DNA of 5,869 bases from CAZLWA01 sp964563165 (GTDB lineage: Bacteria; CLD3; SB21). The position numbers were made by a program, and so were the translations under genes. The DNA is taken from the NCBI GenBank assembly GCA_964563165.1, contig CAZLWA010000093.1, positions 1 to 5,869 on the forward strand, in the 5' to 3' direction. Positions 5,735 through 5,869 of this stretch are shown in pieces. The notes under the pieces were generated by a model that saw nothing but the letters and a program-made list of their open reading frames with translations, searched no databases and was not told where the DNA came from. Positions within the stretch are counted from its first letter, which is position 1, and each line of letters opens with the position of its first letter.

Positions 5735-5763
5735 TTGACTACATACGGCAATTTTCCTACATT
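5735..5763 (+). promoter_or_regulatory. Candidate sigma70-type promoter for the gene at 5814
   Basis: TTGACT (5735-5740, five of six to consensus) is followed after exactly 17 bp by TACATT (5758-5763, four of six). Transcription would begin near 5770, giving a leader of about 44 nt before the ATG. This is the best promoter match in the window. Confidence 0.45.
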
Positions 5764-5813
5764 CAATTATCAAGAGTTCTCAAATCTACTGTCTTAAAAA
5801 AGAGAGTGAAATC

Positions 5814-5869
5814 ATGAAGAAATCAAGTTCATTTCTGATCCTTTTGTGCGGCCTGATCATTTTGTTACA
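5814..5869 (+). CDS. Start of a protein with N-terminal signal or membrane sequence (cut by window end)
   Basis: Only 18 complete codons are present. They encode 'MKKSSSFLILLCGLIILL', a basic N-terminus followed by a hydrophobic core, as in a signal peptide or signal anchor. Cys12 lies inside the core, and the residues before it (Leu10, Leu11) do not make a lipobox. AGAGAG (5801-5806) seven bases upstream is a moderate ribosome binding site, and a promoter-like sequence lies 51 bp before the start. The product is probably exported or membrane-anchored. The function cannot be judged from this fragment. Confidence 0.65.
   Translation, partial: MKKSSSFLILLCGLIILL

Larger units (their letters stand above)
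5419..5813. other. 395-bp intergenic region
   Basis: There is no intact gene of normal size here. In order it holds a palindromic repeat (5425-5476), traces of a small frame-disrupted ORF (5522-5669), an imperfect hairpin (5601-5629), and a candidate promoter (5735-5763) for the gene that starts at 5814. GC content rises in the 5550-5710 stretch relative to its flanks, which fits former coding sequence or an inserted fragment. Confidence 0.55.

Noticed and set aside
5429..5773. A 114-codon open frame on the minus strand
   Set aside because: It passes through palindromic repeat C, has a low-complexity Ser/Arg stretch, and no SD or recognisable domain.
1..5869. A novel defence, mobile or biosynthetic system
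   Set aside because: The clear genes are housekeeping or single exported proteins, with no multigene module, transposase, integrase, nuclease or toxin-antitoxin pair visible in the window.

Overview
The window looks like an ordinary stretch of bacterial chromosome. It holds two well recognised metabolic genes, one exported protein of unknown function, a small unrecognised ORF and the first codons of another gene. Coding regions have moderate GC, intergenic DNA is more AT-rich, and most genes have clear Shine-Dalgarno (SD) sequences (AGGAG, AAAGGAG, GGAAAGG). The exported protein has a signal peptide ending in 'SVFAQ', and the PLP enzyme has a C-terminal region ('TSSEIPEEE' followed by 'LIRFSVGLDN') that I associate with Bacteroidota-type and related lineages. 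A member of the wider FCB group or a neighbouring candidate phylum is plausible. The SD use argues against a classical Bacteroidota genome. This assignment is an inference with low confidence.

Layout. Positions 1-207 carry part of a dispersed repeat and no gene. A 68-codon ORF (208-414, +) converges with a PLP-dependent methionine gamma-lyase/cystathionine gamma-synthase-type enzyme (422-1621, -), only 7 bp apart. A 437-bp divergent intergenic region (1622-2058) separates that gene from acs (2059-3975, +), which encodes AMP-forming acetyl-CoA synthetase. The region contains an inverted pair of 25-bp dRS3/REP-like hairpin repeats and two small perfect palindromes. After acs come a palindromic repeat and then a secreted TPR plus SMP-30-like beta-propeller protein (4156-5418, +). 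A second palindromic repeat follows its stop. Next is a 395-bp gap with traces of a small frame-disrupted ORF (5522-5669), a plausible sigma70-like promoter (5735-5763), and the start of a gene for a protein with an N-terminal signal or membrane sequence (5814 to the window end).

How the parts relate. There is no evidence of one operon or multigene system. The PLP enzyme would make 2-oxobutyrate plus a thiol, or act in transsulfuration. Acs would activate acetate, and possibly propionate, to the acyl-CoA. The two are divergently arranged and could be co-regulated from the shared intergenic region, but nothing proves this. The most notable non-coding signal is two repeat families. One is an AAGACACAAAG-type element, with copies within 10 bp downstream of two stop codons and a further half copy at the left edge. 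The other is the ATTCCCGC..GCGGGAAT hairpin pair in the region upstream of acs. I did not find a CRISPR array, a transposase, a defence system or an RNA gene.
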